64,000 nt of DNA from Diplolepis rosae (GCA_030998225.1 JAPYXD010000484.1:7502001-7566000); one strand, 5' to 3'; shown: positions 12,300-23,745, counted from the first letter of the stretch. A program made the numbers and translations. Notes: generated by a model not told the origin, from the sequence alone.

Positions 12300-12550
12300 A
12301 GATAGTTTCTATTTGTGAATTTAGTTATCTAGGCCAATTTTATGGTTTCACACGTGCAATTTATTCATACTGCTTGTTACCAAAATTTTTTACTCGCCAC
12401 ACGTGCAATTTTTTAAGGTTCTTCCGTTTGTAAGTGTATAAAAATAAATTCTCACTGATGAGGCCTTCAATCAGAGATGAAACGTTTAAGAATATGAAAC
12501 CTCAAGTCACATTTTTTTGGACCCCAAAGCCAACTAAGAACACCAACAAT
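12300..12550 (+). repeat. Family B repeat with hammerhead core
   Basis: TTCACACGTGCAATTT, CGCCACACGTGCAATT, a hammerhead-like core at 12455-12486, and the tail TTGGACCCCAAAGCCAACTA follow in the same order as at 1-310 and 23041-23165. Confidence 0.6.
12452..12490 (+). ncRNA. Hammerhead-ribozyme-like motif, family B copy 2 (decayed)
   Basis: CTGATGA at 12455-12461 and GAAACGTT at 12479-12486 are intact. The stem II region (GGCCTTCAATCAGAGAT) and stem I are largely mismatched, so cleavage is unlikely in this copy. Confidence 0.35.
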
Positions 12551-12904
12551 ATTTAACCCTTTTCGGTCGAGCGCTTTTTCAAGTGCGCTTCGCGATGGGT
12601 CGAACAAATTTTGTTAAAGAAATCGATACCATGTACTAAAGCGTTAAAAATATGAAGTTGATTCAAGAATATTTTGTTTAATTGAATTTTAGACTTTATT
12701 AAAGAACATTAATAATTATTGTTTTAGAATAAAATATTTTATTCTAGTAAATAGAAATGTGATGCCGCTTGTGCAGCGACATTCGTCCGCAAAGGGATAA
12801 TATTATTTTTCAAAATTTGAAATTTCAATATAAAATTTATTAGATGGTTGAATTCAAATTTTGGCAATTGCCTACATTATCGGAGGATCATTAGTCGCGT
12901 ATGA

Positions 12905-13135
12905 AACAAGATACGTTACTGATAGGTGTGCTCGTAGACAATTTTAAACTCTTATATCGCAAGAATGCAAATAAATTCAAAATTAAAGAATTTAAAATCT
13001 TTCTGTGGAAAAAGAGGCGCTTTCGACTGTGCCGGGATTCGAGTCCGGAATTCGAAAGAGTCGGACTCGAATCCCGGCAGAGTCGAAAGCGTCTTTTTTC
13101 TACAGAAAGATTACAAATTCTTTGAATTTGAATTT
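12905..13135. repeat. Palindromic element with tRNA T-arm-like arms, second copy
   Basis: Same organisation as 6700-6915. AATTTAAAGAATTTAAAATC / TTTCTGTGGAAAAAGAGGCG arms invert around 13055. The core GGGATTCGAGTCCGG ... GGACTCGAATCCCGG forms a long hairpin containing two T-arm/B-box-like sequences. Short overlapping ORFs across it are by-products of the palindrome. Confidence 0.55.
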
Positions 13136-14040
13136 AATTTATTGTTGTTTAAGACCCATAATTTTTTAGTCACATTAAATTCCTTACAGAAACATTTTCT
13201 AATGGTAAAATACAGCAAATTTAATAAAAAATTTGGTCCCATCTTGATGTGCGCGATTAGTACAGCTGCAAGTGACGTTTGCAGACATTTAGCCCTAAAT
13301 TGCACATAATTTTTGTGCGGAGCGGGATAATAAATTCATTCATGGTAAAGTTACTAGACCTATTATACTCTTTCATTTCCGTAAGAATAGAAAAGTATAT
13401 TTTGAAGATGGCGCCGTTCCGCAATTTTTGTTTATGGCGTTTGTCTGACGCATAAATCCAATGAAAAATAAAAAGAATTTTGACTTGGGAAGATGTGCGA
13501 ACTTCTCGCACTTACAAATGTCAGTTGCAGACATTTGAATCGTAAAATTAGAGACAGGACTTTGACATTTTTTTATTTCTTTTTTCAACTTTCTTAAAAG
13601 GTATTTTTTGATGATGAAGAGAAAATTAGAGGCTTTAAAAAGTCATATGTACCATAAAAGGAATAAACCATGACAGTTTTTCCAGATAGGAAGCTTTAAG
13701 GCCATGAAATATAACGTTATGACATGCTATTATAAAGGACATTATCCATAACTTTTAAGGAGGAAGTGAAAAAAATGTAAAGTAACTTTTTATCATTGCT
13801 ATATGTTCAGGTTTAATTCAAGTCTAAAAAGGTTGAACGAGCACAGCATAAATAGATCAAAATAATTAATCTTTGTTCAATTTATATTAGACATAAAATT
13901 CGGTATCTTTCGCAATAAAAAAATGAAATATTAAAATAAATTGAGTAGTAAATCATATTGGATCTATAACTTAATTCGTGCGGTTTTTTTTTCAAAATTT
14001 GAACGTTTACTTAAGAAAAACATTTACAATAGTATTATTC
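13136..14040. other. No gene recognised
   Basis: Only noteworthy structure is a degenerate direct repeat about 250 bp apart: GTTTGCAGACATTT near 13275 and GTTGCAGACATTT near 13523, with related flanks. Confidence 0.4.
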
Positions 14041-14044
14041 AAAT

Positions 14045-14460
14045 TATTGCCCATCTGAAGCTATGACTTTTTCCCATCTTTCTGGCAATTTGTGGATTCC
14101 ATCCCAAAAGAACTGCGCCGGCTTGGCGGCCAAGAATGAATCAAGCCAATTTTTGATATCCTGTTCTGATGTGAACCGTATTCCAGTGAGGGCGTTCTGC
14201 ATCGACCGGAATAAATGGTAATCAGGAGGGGCAAGGTCTAGGCTATAAGGCGGGTGGGGTTAAATTTCCCATCCACTGTTTTCCAAGTAGTTCTTAACCG
14301 GAATAGCAACATGGGGCCGAGCGTTGTCATGATGGAAAATTATTGCCTCGTGTCTGGTCGCATATTCAGGGTGTTTTTCGGCTATTGCTCTCTTTAAACG
14401 GATTAATTGTGTTCGGTAGCGTTCTCCATTGATGGTTTCACCCGGTTCAGAATGCATCCA
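14045..14460 (-). pseudogene. Mariner (DD34D) transposase, C-terminal relic
   Basis: Minus-strand reading gives ETINGERYRTQL, then the second catalytic Asp in HHDNARPH, and on past an in-frame stop (after SGWEI, near 14260) PHPPYSLDLAPPDYHLF with the third Asp 34 residues later, then WLDSFLAAKPAQFFWDG and LPERWEKVI. The D-34-D spacing defines a mariner-type DDE transposase that acts in the nucleus by cut-and-paste at TA. The N-terminal HTH region and first Asp are missing and the frame has a premature stop, so it is inactive. A flanking TIR pair was not identified. Confidence 0.85.
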
Positions 14461-15420
14461 TTGAAATTAAGCATATTCCTTTTGTCTACCAACAGAATCT
14501 TTTTCCTGTTACAAAACTCATCTGTGAGATGCAAAAAGAAAATATTTTTAGCAATGAACGATTTTTTTTGACTCTGAAAAGAAATCCTCTAATTATGTAA
14601 GGATTGCATTTCTAGACTAGGAGACGAAGTGCGCCTGCGCATTAGTGAATGTACATCGTCTGATGCTAATCTGTTCACAGATATTTTCTCAGTACGGTGC
14701 CAACTACGAAGAATATATTTTTTTTATTTGTAAAAAAATATTTTGATTCGAAATTATTAGTCAAATGTTTACTATAGAATTTATTGTGAAATTTAAAATG
14801 CAACAAAGTTTAAAAATAATTTTGTAACACTTTTCCAACATTATATATTTAATAGATTATGGACTTTCAATTTTACACGTATTGGAAAATTTGTAATGTA
14901 AGCAAAGTTATATCTTAAAATTTCTTTAAGCTGAAATCTAAGACGGGTCGTTATTATATTATTGAAAATGATCGATTGAATATTGGGATTTGTCAAAGTT
15001 TGGCTTGTGTATATTTCTTATTGGTTATATCATAGAATTTGTTTTATTTTAACATCGAAATTATACTTCCTTCACATGACAAAGGATTTTATTTCCAGAC
15101 CAAAGGAAAAACTTTGGCAATAAAATGATAGCACTTGAAACGAAAATACTTCAACTGTTAGAGGATTTCCTCTTATGCCAATTTTGAGTAGAAAATCTAT
15201 TCATAGTGAACGGAATTGTTCGACAGTCAATATTCTGTTTTTAGAGTGGAGGGGATCCAAAAACAATTCTTATCGAAACTTCTCCTTCAAGAAAAACAAA
15301 TTAAATTAAATTTGAAATTCGAGACCCCTTCTCCCACTGTCTTTATAGGCAAATTGATTTTAATTAGATATTGACTGAAACTACAAAGTCATAAATATTA
15401 TATGAATGAAATCGTCTTAC
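14461..15420. other. AT-rich DNA, no feature recognised
   Basis: Directly downstream (in minus-strand terms) of the host exon. If that gene is real, this is its next intron. No phase-2-acceptor exon was found here. Confidence 0.4.
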
Positions 15421-15539
15421 CCATCATCACTTTGGTCAAGAAGGGCCGGGGTACTGGAGGCTTTAACACGTCGTTGATTTTTACCAAAGGCTCGCCTACG
15501 CTCATTTCCGCAAACGGTTACGTGCGGATCATGTTGAGG
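15421..15539 (-). CDS. Internal exon of an unrecognised host gene (exon n+1)
   Basis: A 119-nt segment of about 50% GC in 30% GC surroundings. On the minus strand it is preceded by TTATTTTTATTTATAG (pyrimidine-rich acceptor) and followed by GG|GTAAGA (consensus donor). Only the phase-0 frame is open: 39 codons plus two bases, with VTVCGNERRRAFGKNQRR, then a small-residue/acidic tail STPALLDQSDD. No domain is recognised; basic, probably disordered linker. The upstream exon at 45266-45374 ends in phase 0, so the two are splice-compatible. No transposon match was seen. Alternative: a chance open segment, less likely given both splice sites, phase and base composition. Confidence 0.6.
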
Positions 15540-16063
15540 CTATAAATAAAAATAAATAATTTTACTGTCATTCATATTTTAAAACTTAAGACTGAACCAA
15601 CCGTCGGCATTTTCTCATTCATCATAAAAAGTCATCAAGTTACAATTGAGGATATAATGGTCTGGATCAAATAACTCGCTCAGCGCTCGAGATCGTATGA
15701 AAGCTTTGTACAAACGTCTCGGTGAATGGAAATTTGAAAAGTCAAAAAATTAATTTTTTCAAAATATAGGCTTTGTATAAAATGCACGATGCCGCTAATT
15801 TCCAATAAATCAACATGAAAATTTGCAGAAACCTTCCTCAAATAGTGATGGGCAAATGTCTCATTGGTATTTGTTCCAACTCTTAAGTTCTCTTGATACT
15901 TTTTGCCGGCAAAACTGAAGAAACGTGATTACCGACCTGTCTCTATTTAAAATTAAATATTATTAAACAATAGATGATTTTCATTTTTTATTTATCTAGT
16001 AGGCATCGCTACACTCTAAAAAAAGTGGTTGAAAATTACAAGTCGGTTTGTAATCGTTTTACT

Positions 16064-16262
16064 ATGATTAGGGCCCCCATATGTGGCCGAAACGTTTGCC
16101 TTGCTTTCTTTTTGAGTATTTTTATACATAATAGTGAAAATTTTAATCGAAGAAAATAAAAAGAATCTGACCCTATGCCAAAATAACGAAAAATGGAAAA
16201 AAATTATATGAATTTTGGGTCAATATAATAGCAGACATGTTATCAAACATGTCACTTTAAAA
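16064..16262 (+). repeat. Family A repeat, 3' part with damaged hammerhead
   Basis: GGGCCCCCATATGTGGCCGA and AACGTTTGCC are intact (16071-16100), but CTGAAGA has become ATGATTA and stem I is lost. It continues through ACTGACCCTATGCC-type arm sequence and TTGGGTCAATATAATAG to the terminal hairpin GACATGTTATCAAACATGTC at about 16230-16252. Confidence 0.6.
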
Positions 16263-16518
16263 ATTAATGGGTTAATTTTACAAGTTTTTGGAAAAATTAT
16301 AGCCATTAACTGTTGAATTTAACAATAGTTATATTAATTTTATCCTAAATATGTAAAATTAGTATGATTAATCAGTGGACATAAAGATAACTGCGATTAG
16401 TGTGGTAAATTTCAACCATACTGTAACCAATATTATTGTGCACTTTTGCAAGATGTCTTTAAATTCATTGAATGTAATGTAATCCACATTACAAGGAAAG
16501 TGTAAAATAGCAGAACGA

Positions 16519-17505
16519 CCCAGGCGGAAAAATCGGTGTACTGCCAATCCTTACAACCGGCGCGGTACCGTTCCGGTTGTAACCCGTGAGTAATGCCAGT
16601 GCTGCCGATCAGCACTGTGCCAAGCGTTGGCACACCACTGGGGCGGTTAGGTTAGTAATGCATTAATTATAAGTAGAGAGGGTTCGAACCCGCAGTGTTA
16701 AGAATAATTTTTAATACTGCCAAAACGAGCGTTTGTGTAGTGTAGAGGGAGGCGTGTGTTTGTAGGTAAGTTTGTATATAAAAACAGTAAGTTAGAGTCT
16801 GCTTGAAAGTAAATAAAGTTTTGAAATGTACTAAGAATATTCATTGATTCAATTACTGCTCTTATTTGATTTACCTATGTTCCTGCAGTTCACTTAACTT
16901 CAAAAATGACACTGGGGCCTTTACGAACTACGGAAAGTAAGTTAAAAAGTAGTCAAACCTACTGAAATTTTTTTTCTGTGTACGTGTAACAAAAAAGTAT
17001 TGTCAATTTACTCAGAAAAAATTTTCTAGCTTGAGAACAGATTTTTTACTGTGAAAACAGTAAACTTAACCTTCCAAGCGAATATCCCTCCGTTGCCGTT
17101 AAAAACGGTAAATATTAGAATCTTAACTCGAATTCTCCCTGTACTTTTTATCTAAGTACATTACAGATTTTCGGTACATTTTCCAGTACCGCCCCAGTAC
17201 TAAAAGACAACTCCCAGCCGAGTGACATTTTGTACTAGTGCCAGCACCGCACCAGCACTGAAGGTCAGCGCTAACGCAGCACTGCTGGTCAGCACTATGC
17301 CGGTGTTAACTATCGGAGTTCCGCCAGCACTGAAGGTCAGCGCTAACGCAGCACTGCTGGTCAGCACTATGCCGGTGTTACCTTTCGAAGCTTTGCCAGC
17401 ACCGCGACAGACTTCATGAGGATCTACTGCCAGCACTATGCCAACGCTAGAAGTCCGCTGGCAGTGCTGGCGCGGTGCTGCGCCGGTTGTAAATTTCCGC
17501 CTGGG
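16519..17505. mobile_element. CCCAGGCGG-TIR element, 987 bp copy
   Basis: Ends are CCCAGGCGGAAA and TTTCCGCCTGGG, flanked by GA on both sides (2-bp duplication). Subterminal arms are dense in GCCAGCACTG / CAGTGCTGGC repeats (16540-16635 and 17190-17490). These give long but repetitive open frames on both strands, not genes. Positions 16640-17150 hold the tRNA-related repeat also found at 26220-26703 and inverted at 56255-57510. Closely related to 25419-29714 but lacking its 2.6 kb inner insertion. Confidence 0.75.
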
Positions 17506-18745
17506 GACGGAAATTTTACCACAATTTATTTGTAATTCCAGCGTTAAACGTTTTGTGAATTGTGGCGCTGCGATATTGGTGCACGACAATAAATAAAAGG
17601 CGCGCTGGCTGACGCCTGTTTTCATCACTATATTCACAAGGTATAAAATATATATTTCTTCTGTGTAATGTGACATGTAAATAAGAAATACAGTAAGTAA
17701 AAAACTTCCCTGTTGAGTTTGTGTAGAAATAGGGTTGTCACGAGGCAGCAGAATTAGAGATTATGCGGCTTGTAAATTTTAAGGTTATGTATTTTTTTAT
17801 CCGTCATATCAAATTTGCATGAAATCTTATAGATATCTTTGTGAAAATTTCTAAATCTCTTTAAATATTCAAGATGCTTGAAATATTAGTGAAATCTTTT
17901 TAAATGTTTTAATTTGTCATGAAGTCTTCTAAAATTTTTAAAATATTTGCAATTTATGAAATTTTTTGAAATCTTTGTAAAATATTCTTAAATTTTTGAG
18001 GTTTTTGAAATATTTTAAATCTTTTAAAATCATTTGAAATGTTTGAGAACGTTGTGAAATCTTTGAACTATTTGTGAAATATTTTTCTATGTTAAAATCT
18101 TTGTGATAGCCTAGCGCATGCACAATGAAATACGCCTCTGCCATTTTACACTCAGAGTTGAATTTTACATCAGGAACGTAAAAGTACACTGTCTGAAAAT
18201 GTTGTTACAGGAATGTTCATCTCCGAATGTAAATTTCAACTTTCCAATTACTTGTACACCATTTTGGTAATATTACCTTAATCAGAGTTATCTGTATGTC
18301 CAATGATTAATGTGGTAATTTTCAATCCTTTTTTTTACAGTGTAGGGTATATTACCATTCTCTACAAGCTCATATTTTGGAAAAACAAATTTTTTAACTT
18401 TTCAAATTTCCATTTACCTAGACGTTAATTCAAAAATATTTTCTAAGATCCAAGAAAATAGATTTGTTCACATTAAAGAAAATTTTTTTGAATCAACAAA
18501 ACTTTCTTTAATTCAAAGAAATTTTTTCTTTGACCGTATATCAAAGAAATTGTTTTCTGGGTGAATATTTGTATACGATCTCGAGACCTGGATGAGTTAT
18601 TTGATCCATAAATCCTCAATAATTAGATTCGATATTATACTATACTGTTTTTGAAAAAGTTTGAATATCAGAGTTATCTAAAAAATTACGTCTGTTGATT
18701 CGGTTTTAAAGATATCCTTACTTTTTTATTTTTTCGGTAAAATAC
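17506..18745. other. AT-rich DNA with slippage-like repeats
   Basis: Positions 17820-18100 are a drifting array of TTTGAAATCTTT-like words. 18400-18560 contains TTTCTTTGA-rich MITE debris. No gene seen. Confidence 0.45.
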
Positions 18746-18746
18746 A

Positions 18747-19312
18747 CGGAGAAAGTTTTTATAGCAATATATTTTATTTCGTAATGATAATTCTAAAAAA
18801 CATTAGGAATCTAGGGAAAATCGAAGTGCAATGGTAATTTTCCCTATTGGACTGGAAATTTTTCGCACTCCAAATATTACAAATTCGAAAAATTATACGA
18901 AACTTTAGTATAGGTTATAGTAAAGTTCGACACAACAAATAGTAAATTACCATACAGTTTTTCTAAAGTTTAGTATTTCATTGCGAACAATTCTCACTAT
19001 ATGACACGTTTGTCCCTAAATTGAAACGTATACTGAGAAAAGAAATTTGATTGAATGATTAAAAAAAAAGAATTATTTGAATTGAATAATATTCGTTTAA
19101 TCCAAATAAAATATCTTGAAGCCAAATAGATATTTGTTCAAATAGAGTAAATTTTTCATAAAAACAAAGAAATTAATGTATTGGTAAATGGTAATAGATA
19201 TAATTTGTTTGCTTTAATGCAGAAATTTATTTGTCTAGAAAAAAAAATTATTCAAATTATTTTTCTGCGTGTAGTTTAGCAAAAATTCTATACTTCGGTT
19301 TCTCTGTGTAAA
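18747..19312. mobile_element. CACGGAGAAA-TIR MITE, interrupted
   Basis: Left end ACACGGAGAAAGTTTTTATAG, right end GGTTTCTCTGTGT. The interior TATAGTAAAGTT / AGTATAGG / TTTGTCCCTAAATTG phrases match the palindromic copy at 60414-60694. Positions 19028-19270 look like a second MITE (ACTGAGAAAAGAAATTTGA...ATTTTTCTGCGTGTA) inserted near the right end. Confidence 0.5.
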
Positions 19313-19761
19313 TCTTCAAAATGTTTGTAATCAATAGATATATTTCTGATCTACACTGAAAAATGTGTATTTTGACAACAAATTTATTATTCAGCATTTT
19401 CTACAAATTTTTGTTAGTTACCTCAACCATTTAATTACTTAATGCACAGACTTTAATCATATATAATAGTTAGTTATAATTATTTATTTTTGATTATTTA
19501 GTATTACATTTTAAGCAAGAATTTTTTCCGGTTTTAGAAAGAATTCAGCTTTTAAAGGGAATATGGATAGGTCTATGACCTTTTGTTTTACCGCTAGCAA
19601 GAAGCTACCTACTTTTTTGTGCTACTAAAGCACAACTGAAGTCAAGAATCCTATCAACACCTAAAGTACCTTCATTGTTCTGACTTTATACTGAGCTACG
19701 TCTATCTTTAAAATCAGAAACGCTTGTATAAGCTTTGTTCTTATTTTTATTTTCTTCCTTA

Positions 19762-20477
19762 AGGCCATGGACCAACCTGGTCACGTGACTAGATTCTTAC
19801 TTTACCGGCATTTCAGTTTGTGTAACCCCATTTCTATAAAAATTAAGACAGGTAACTGATAATGCGTAGAATTAGATAAAATACACTAATATAGGTCTGT
19901 CTGGTCATAAATGTTTATCATTATGAAAAAATATTTCTTTGCAATTTTTTTCTTATAATAAATTTTATGATTTTTTTAAAAAATAATTATAAACATTCAT
20001 GACCAGACAGACTTGTCTTAGTGTATTTCATTTACTTTCACAAATTCTGAACTTGTGAACTCATTTTTTACAGAAATAAGGTTATACAAATTGAAAATTC
20101 TGATAAGGTAGAAATCTAATCACACAAAAATTTATGCAAGAAAAAATATGCGGAACGACATTTAACATGTACTGACGTGTTTTTTTTTATCATTTTTCCA
20201 AATTTTTTATTTAAATGAAAAAAACGTTCGCGCATTGCGGTATCCCCTCTTTTGCCTCCTAGGCCACGCGCTCCGTCGGTTATGGAATCCGGAGCCTCAA
20301 TTGCAGCTAACTGTATAAAATTTTACAAAAGTTTTACTCAAATAAAGTTTATAGAAGTTCTTTATCGTCTTTTGTTGTATTTTCCAAATTTTTAGGAAAT
20401 ATTTTATAAAATTAAAAAGTTATCTTACATGAACTTTTACAGGAATTTAGTCACGTGGTCTTGTTAATCCATGACCT
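19762..20477. mobile_element. Harbinger-like non-autonomous element (AGGCCATGG TIR)
   Basis: Left end TTA|AGGCCATGGACCAACCTGG and right end CCAAGACCACGTGAC-type sequence inverted, ending CCATGACCT. A TTA target site at the left is as in PIF/Harbinger elements (family knowledge); the right copy has decayed to CAA. Interior contains an inverted pair, GTCTGTCTGGTCATAAATGT (about 19895) and its complement (about 19995), and the segment 20100-20330 repeated at 54655-54840. Confidence 0.55.
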
Positions 20478-20510
20478 CAATTCCTTCATCTACAAAATCG
20501 TGTGCGACTT

Positions 20511-21007
20511 CAGGGTGACTGCTTTCATTGACGAAAATAATTCCCGGTCATTACCCGGTCATCGGAAATTTTTTCCCGGTCATTAAAAAAATAGTTTCCA
20601 ATGAATAACAGTTAATGCAATGGGTTTTTAAAGTTTAAAAATATTTTTTATTTAATATTCTCAAATTAAATTTCTCCTGGTATACCGAAATCACGAAATC
20701 ATACGAAATGGACAATTGTTAAAGTCGCTGTCACAGTTAACAAGGAAAAATCTCCTGCTCCAATGGGCGCTTCAGACACCAGCCTAAGGCTGCTTCACAC
20801 TTCTTCATTCAAGTTGCTTGCTCGATTTACACAAGTAAGGCGGGAATTTCGAAATGCATAATATAATATGTAAGTAAATCACTATATGTTACACATTTGA
20901 AACAACTAAAATCGTTTTTCATTAAAAATTTAAAAATTTCCCGGTCATTTCCCAGTTTGTCCAGGTCACAGAAATTTCTCGGTTTTCCTGGTCCAGCGGC
21001 CGCCCTG
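20511..21007. mobile_element. CAGGG-TIR element (497 bp), hAT-like
   Basis: Ends are CAGGGTGACTGC and GCGGCCGCCCTG, inverted. Subterminal ATTCCCGGTCATTACCCGG and CCCGGTCATTTCCC motifs occur on both sides. The element is flanked by an exact 5-bp direct repeat GACTT (20506-20510 and 21008-21012). The terminal bases look hAT-like, but hAT normally makes 8-bp duplications, so the class is uncertain. Confidence 0.55.
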
Positions 21008-21130
21008 GACTTGTAGTAACCTTGCTAGAAAATTTGAATTAATTTGATAGAACGACGCAAAAACCGATTGAATCTGATAGAATTCTTGTAAAATCTAATT
21101 GTGCTTTTGTATCAAATTCACTTTTTAAAT

Positions 21131-21345
21131 ACTGAGAGATTTTTTTGTTAGAGTAAATCATAAAAATGAATTATATTTTAGTATAATATTGTTTCAAAAT
21201 AAGGTAAACAACAGGGTTTACGTATTAAAAATGAATATAGTTGGTTTTTAACCAGCAAAGTTAATATTTTCGTTCGAATAAATGGAATATATGTTTTACT
21301 AACTGTTTAAAACCTATGAGAATCTGAAATTCACAATGTTAAAAT
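21131..21345 (+). repeat. CACTGAGAGA-TIR family, left-end fragment
   Basis: ACTGAGAGATTTTTTTGTTAG and following TTTAGTATAATATTGTTTCA match 42478-42560. Later parts (AGGGTTTACGTATTA, GTTAATATTTTCGTTCGAA) match 43920-44040 inverted. Confidence 0.5.
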
Positions 21346-21385
21346 TTTCTAACGCGTGCAAAACAAATGAAAAAAATGTGCCCGC

Positions 21386-21725
<340 letters not shown>

Positions 21726-21989
21726 AAAACTACACCACAAAAATTTCAATCTACAATTCCATGCACGAATGTCAATTAAAAATATTTTTTATATTTAGAC
21801 ACTTAATTCCAACCTTCCAAAAAATGCTTTCTGGTATCTAGTTTGTTAGGTTATGTGAATGAAATATTTACCTCAAAGTAATATCAAAATTTATTTACCT
21901 ACATGTAAAAACATAATGATAATTACTTGTTAAATTTTTACAAAAAATTTTTTATACAAAATATCCTATGTTAGCAAAACCCTTTTTCT

Positions 21990-22110
21990 GTATTTTTAGA
22001 TTTGAATAAATCACTGATGAGGGCTCCGATCAGAGCCGAAACGTCTGATTATGTAAAACTCTGAGTTTTTATCAACCTTGGACCCTAAAGCCAATTACCA
22101 ACATCAACAT
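21990..22110 (+). repeat. Family B repeat with best-preserved hammerhead
   Basis: TTTTTAGATTTGAATAAA leads into the ribozyme core, then GTAAAACTCTGAGTTTTTAT and TTGGACCCTAAAGCCAATTA, the family-B tail. Confidence 0.65.
22009..22050 (+). ncRNA. Hammerhead ribozyme, type I, minimal stem III (best copy)
   Basis: Stem I AATCA (22009-22013) pairs TGATT (22046-22050). CTGATGA is at 22014-22020. Stem II GGCTC (22022-22026) pairs GAGCC (22033-22037), 5 bp with a CGATCA loop and one extra G. GAAA is at 22038-22041. Stem III is only A-C/G-T (22041-22044), with C22045 as the cleavage residue. Every invariant core position is satisfied. A 2-bp self-complementary stem III is the arrangement known for small Penelope-associated hammerheads, which can act as dimers through ACGU (established). 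In-cell cleavage of this copy is inferred. Confidence 0.72.
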
Positions 22111-22189
22111 ATATCTTCAATTATTAATTAAGGGTCAATGTAAGTCCAGAATATGAATATTTTCAAAAACTTAATTAATTAATTATAAT

Positions 22190-23180
22190 TCATTCGTATA
22201 ATTTTATTACAATGTTATCCGCCACACGTGCTATTCTTTTAGGTTCTCTTTAGTAATTTCACAGAAAAAATTTTTTGTACAGTTTTTGTTACAGTTTTAT
22301 TGTATCGAAAATTTAGTTATTTAGCCCAATTTTATAGTGTCAGACTTTGAATTTTTTTACATCATTTTTTAACAGTAAGTTCATCGGTCACACATTCAAG
22401 ATTTTAAGTTTCTTCCTCTGTCTTTTTACAAGAAATTTTTCTGCACAAGTTTTTTTACTTTTTTTTTTTTTACATTTTTTACATTTTTACATTTTACATT
22501 TTTAACATTTGGTTTATACCATTTATAGTTTCACTTGTACAATTTCATTCATATCGGTTAGCCAAAATTGTTATCTGTCACACGTGTTACTTTTAAGTCA
22601 CTCTTGTTAGTATTTCTTTCAAATTAAGGCTTTACGCCTTTACTTTTTAGCAAATTTAGTTATTTAGACCAATTTTTTTCAATTTCAAACTTGCAATCCT
22701 TTTAAATTATTCTTAACATATTTTTCATCGGTCACAGTTTCAAATTGTTCAAGTTTCTTCATTTGTATTCTTATAGAAATATTTTTTTCTGTACAGTTCA
22801 TTACAATTCAGTTTAGACCAATTTTATAGGTTCACATGCATAATTCATTTATATCATTGTATCACAATGTCTCTTTAAGGTTCTTTTTTAGCAATTTTAC
22901 GAAAAAAATTTTTTTTGCACAATTTTGTTACAGTTTTACTGTATTGCAAATTTAGTTACTTAGTCCAATTTTATTTTCACACCTGCGATTCTTATATCAC
23001 TTTTTTACTACAATGTTTATCCGTCACACGGTCAATTCTTAAGATTCCTCCTTTGTATTTTTTATAGAAATAAATTCTCACTGATGAGGACTCCAACCTG
23101 AGGCGAAACGTTTGAAAGAATGTAAGAACTGAGTTTTCATCATTTCTGGACCCTAAAGCCAATTTACACATATATCGAAT
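22190..23180 (+). repeat. Tandem degenerate family-B pre-units ending in a hammerhead copy
   Basis: Units of about 110-180 bp recur with the order TTTAGTTATTTAG..CCAATTTTAT, CACACNTGCAATT, TTTATATCAT, and CGTCACACGTNCAATTCTTAAG / CTTCCTTTGTATTTTTATAG (near 22200, 22320, 22500, 22660, 22790, 22930). The last unit leads into the ribozyme at 23078-23115 and the GGACCCTAAAGCCAATTTAC tail. Resembles internally tandem pseudo-LTR sequence. Confidence 0.55.
23078..23115 (+). ncRNA. Hammerhead-ribozyme-like motif, family B copy 4
   Basis: CTGATGA 23081-23087, GAAACGTT 23105-23112. Stem I TCA/TGA is short. Stem II GACTC/GAGGC has four pairs around one A-G mismatch. Core intact; moderate likelihood of activity. 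Confidence 0.55.
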
Positions 23181-23184
23181 ATTT

Positions 23185-23508
23185 TCAAAAACACAAAAGT
23201 AGTGCTCAATCCCTCAATTTTGATTGGATGTGGCTGGTTAACGAACTTGTCCTTACTTTTTCGGCTCCGATAAAGTGTACCATAGCTCAATTCAATCTGA
23301 TGATTCTATCGAGAGTTATGCCGCACACGACCTACAGACAGACAGACAGACAGACAGACAGACGGACAGAGAGACAGACAGACAGACACTTTCGTAAAAA
23401 CCGTTTTTTCTGACTCAGGGGGTCTCAAAACGTAAAGATTTGATAAAAATTTCAAAAGTCATTTTTCACATAAAACCAATACCTTCTCATCCATGATGAG
23501 AATGTAAA
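23185..23508 (-). repeat. Family G repeat, 5' part inverted
   Basis: Reverse complement of 1384-1680: TTTTGATTGGATGTGGCTGG, CGAGAGTTATGCCGCACACG, a (GACA)n tract, CTGACTCAGGGGGTCTC, and the end CATCCATGATGAGAATGTAA. The CAGACAGACAG ORF at 23228 is repeat-derived. Confidence 0.65.
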
Positions 23509-23639
23509 AAGAGGGGGTTCGGTATTAAGAAGACGGGAGAGTTTTTAGTGGAAACAAGGACACAAATATTTTTATAATAATACCTTATTTATCTTCACAT
23601 ATTTAAGTTATATAATGATACATTATTTGTAATCGCACT

Positions 23640-23745
23640 CTTGAATTAAATTTTAGAATCGCTTTTGTGTTCGAACCCTCTAACCGTATCTATATCTACA
23701 TAACTAAACGCATTCCTAACACCTAAAGCCTCTCAGTTATTCTTG
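23640..23745 (-). repeat. tRNA-related (SINE-like) fragment
   Basis: On the minus strand it reads GAGAGGCTTTAGGTGTTAGG ... AGAGGGTTCGAACAC, comparable to the A-box/B-box-like head at 26224-26290. No full tRNA fold. Confidence 0.4.

Noticed and set aside
16064..16100. Functional hammerhead in the 16 kb family-A copy
   Set aside because: CTGAAGA has mutated to ATGATTA and stem I is lost; only stem II and the 3' core remain.
17200..17676. 158-codon minus-strand ORF with Ala/Leu/Ser repeats
   Set aside because: Follows the GCCAGCACTG subterminal repeats of the CCC-TIR element; the opposite strand is also open, as expected of such repeats.
23228..23413. ORF with a QTDRQTDRQ tail
   Set aside because: Encoded by the (GACA)n tract of family G.
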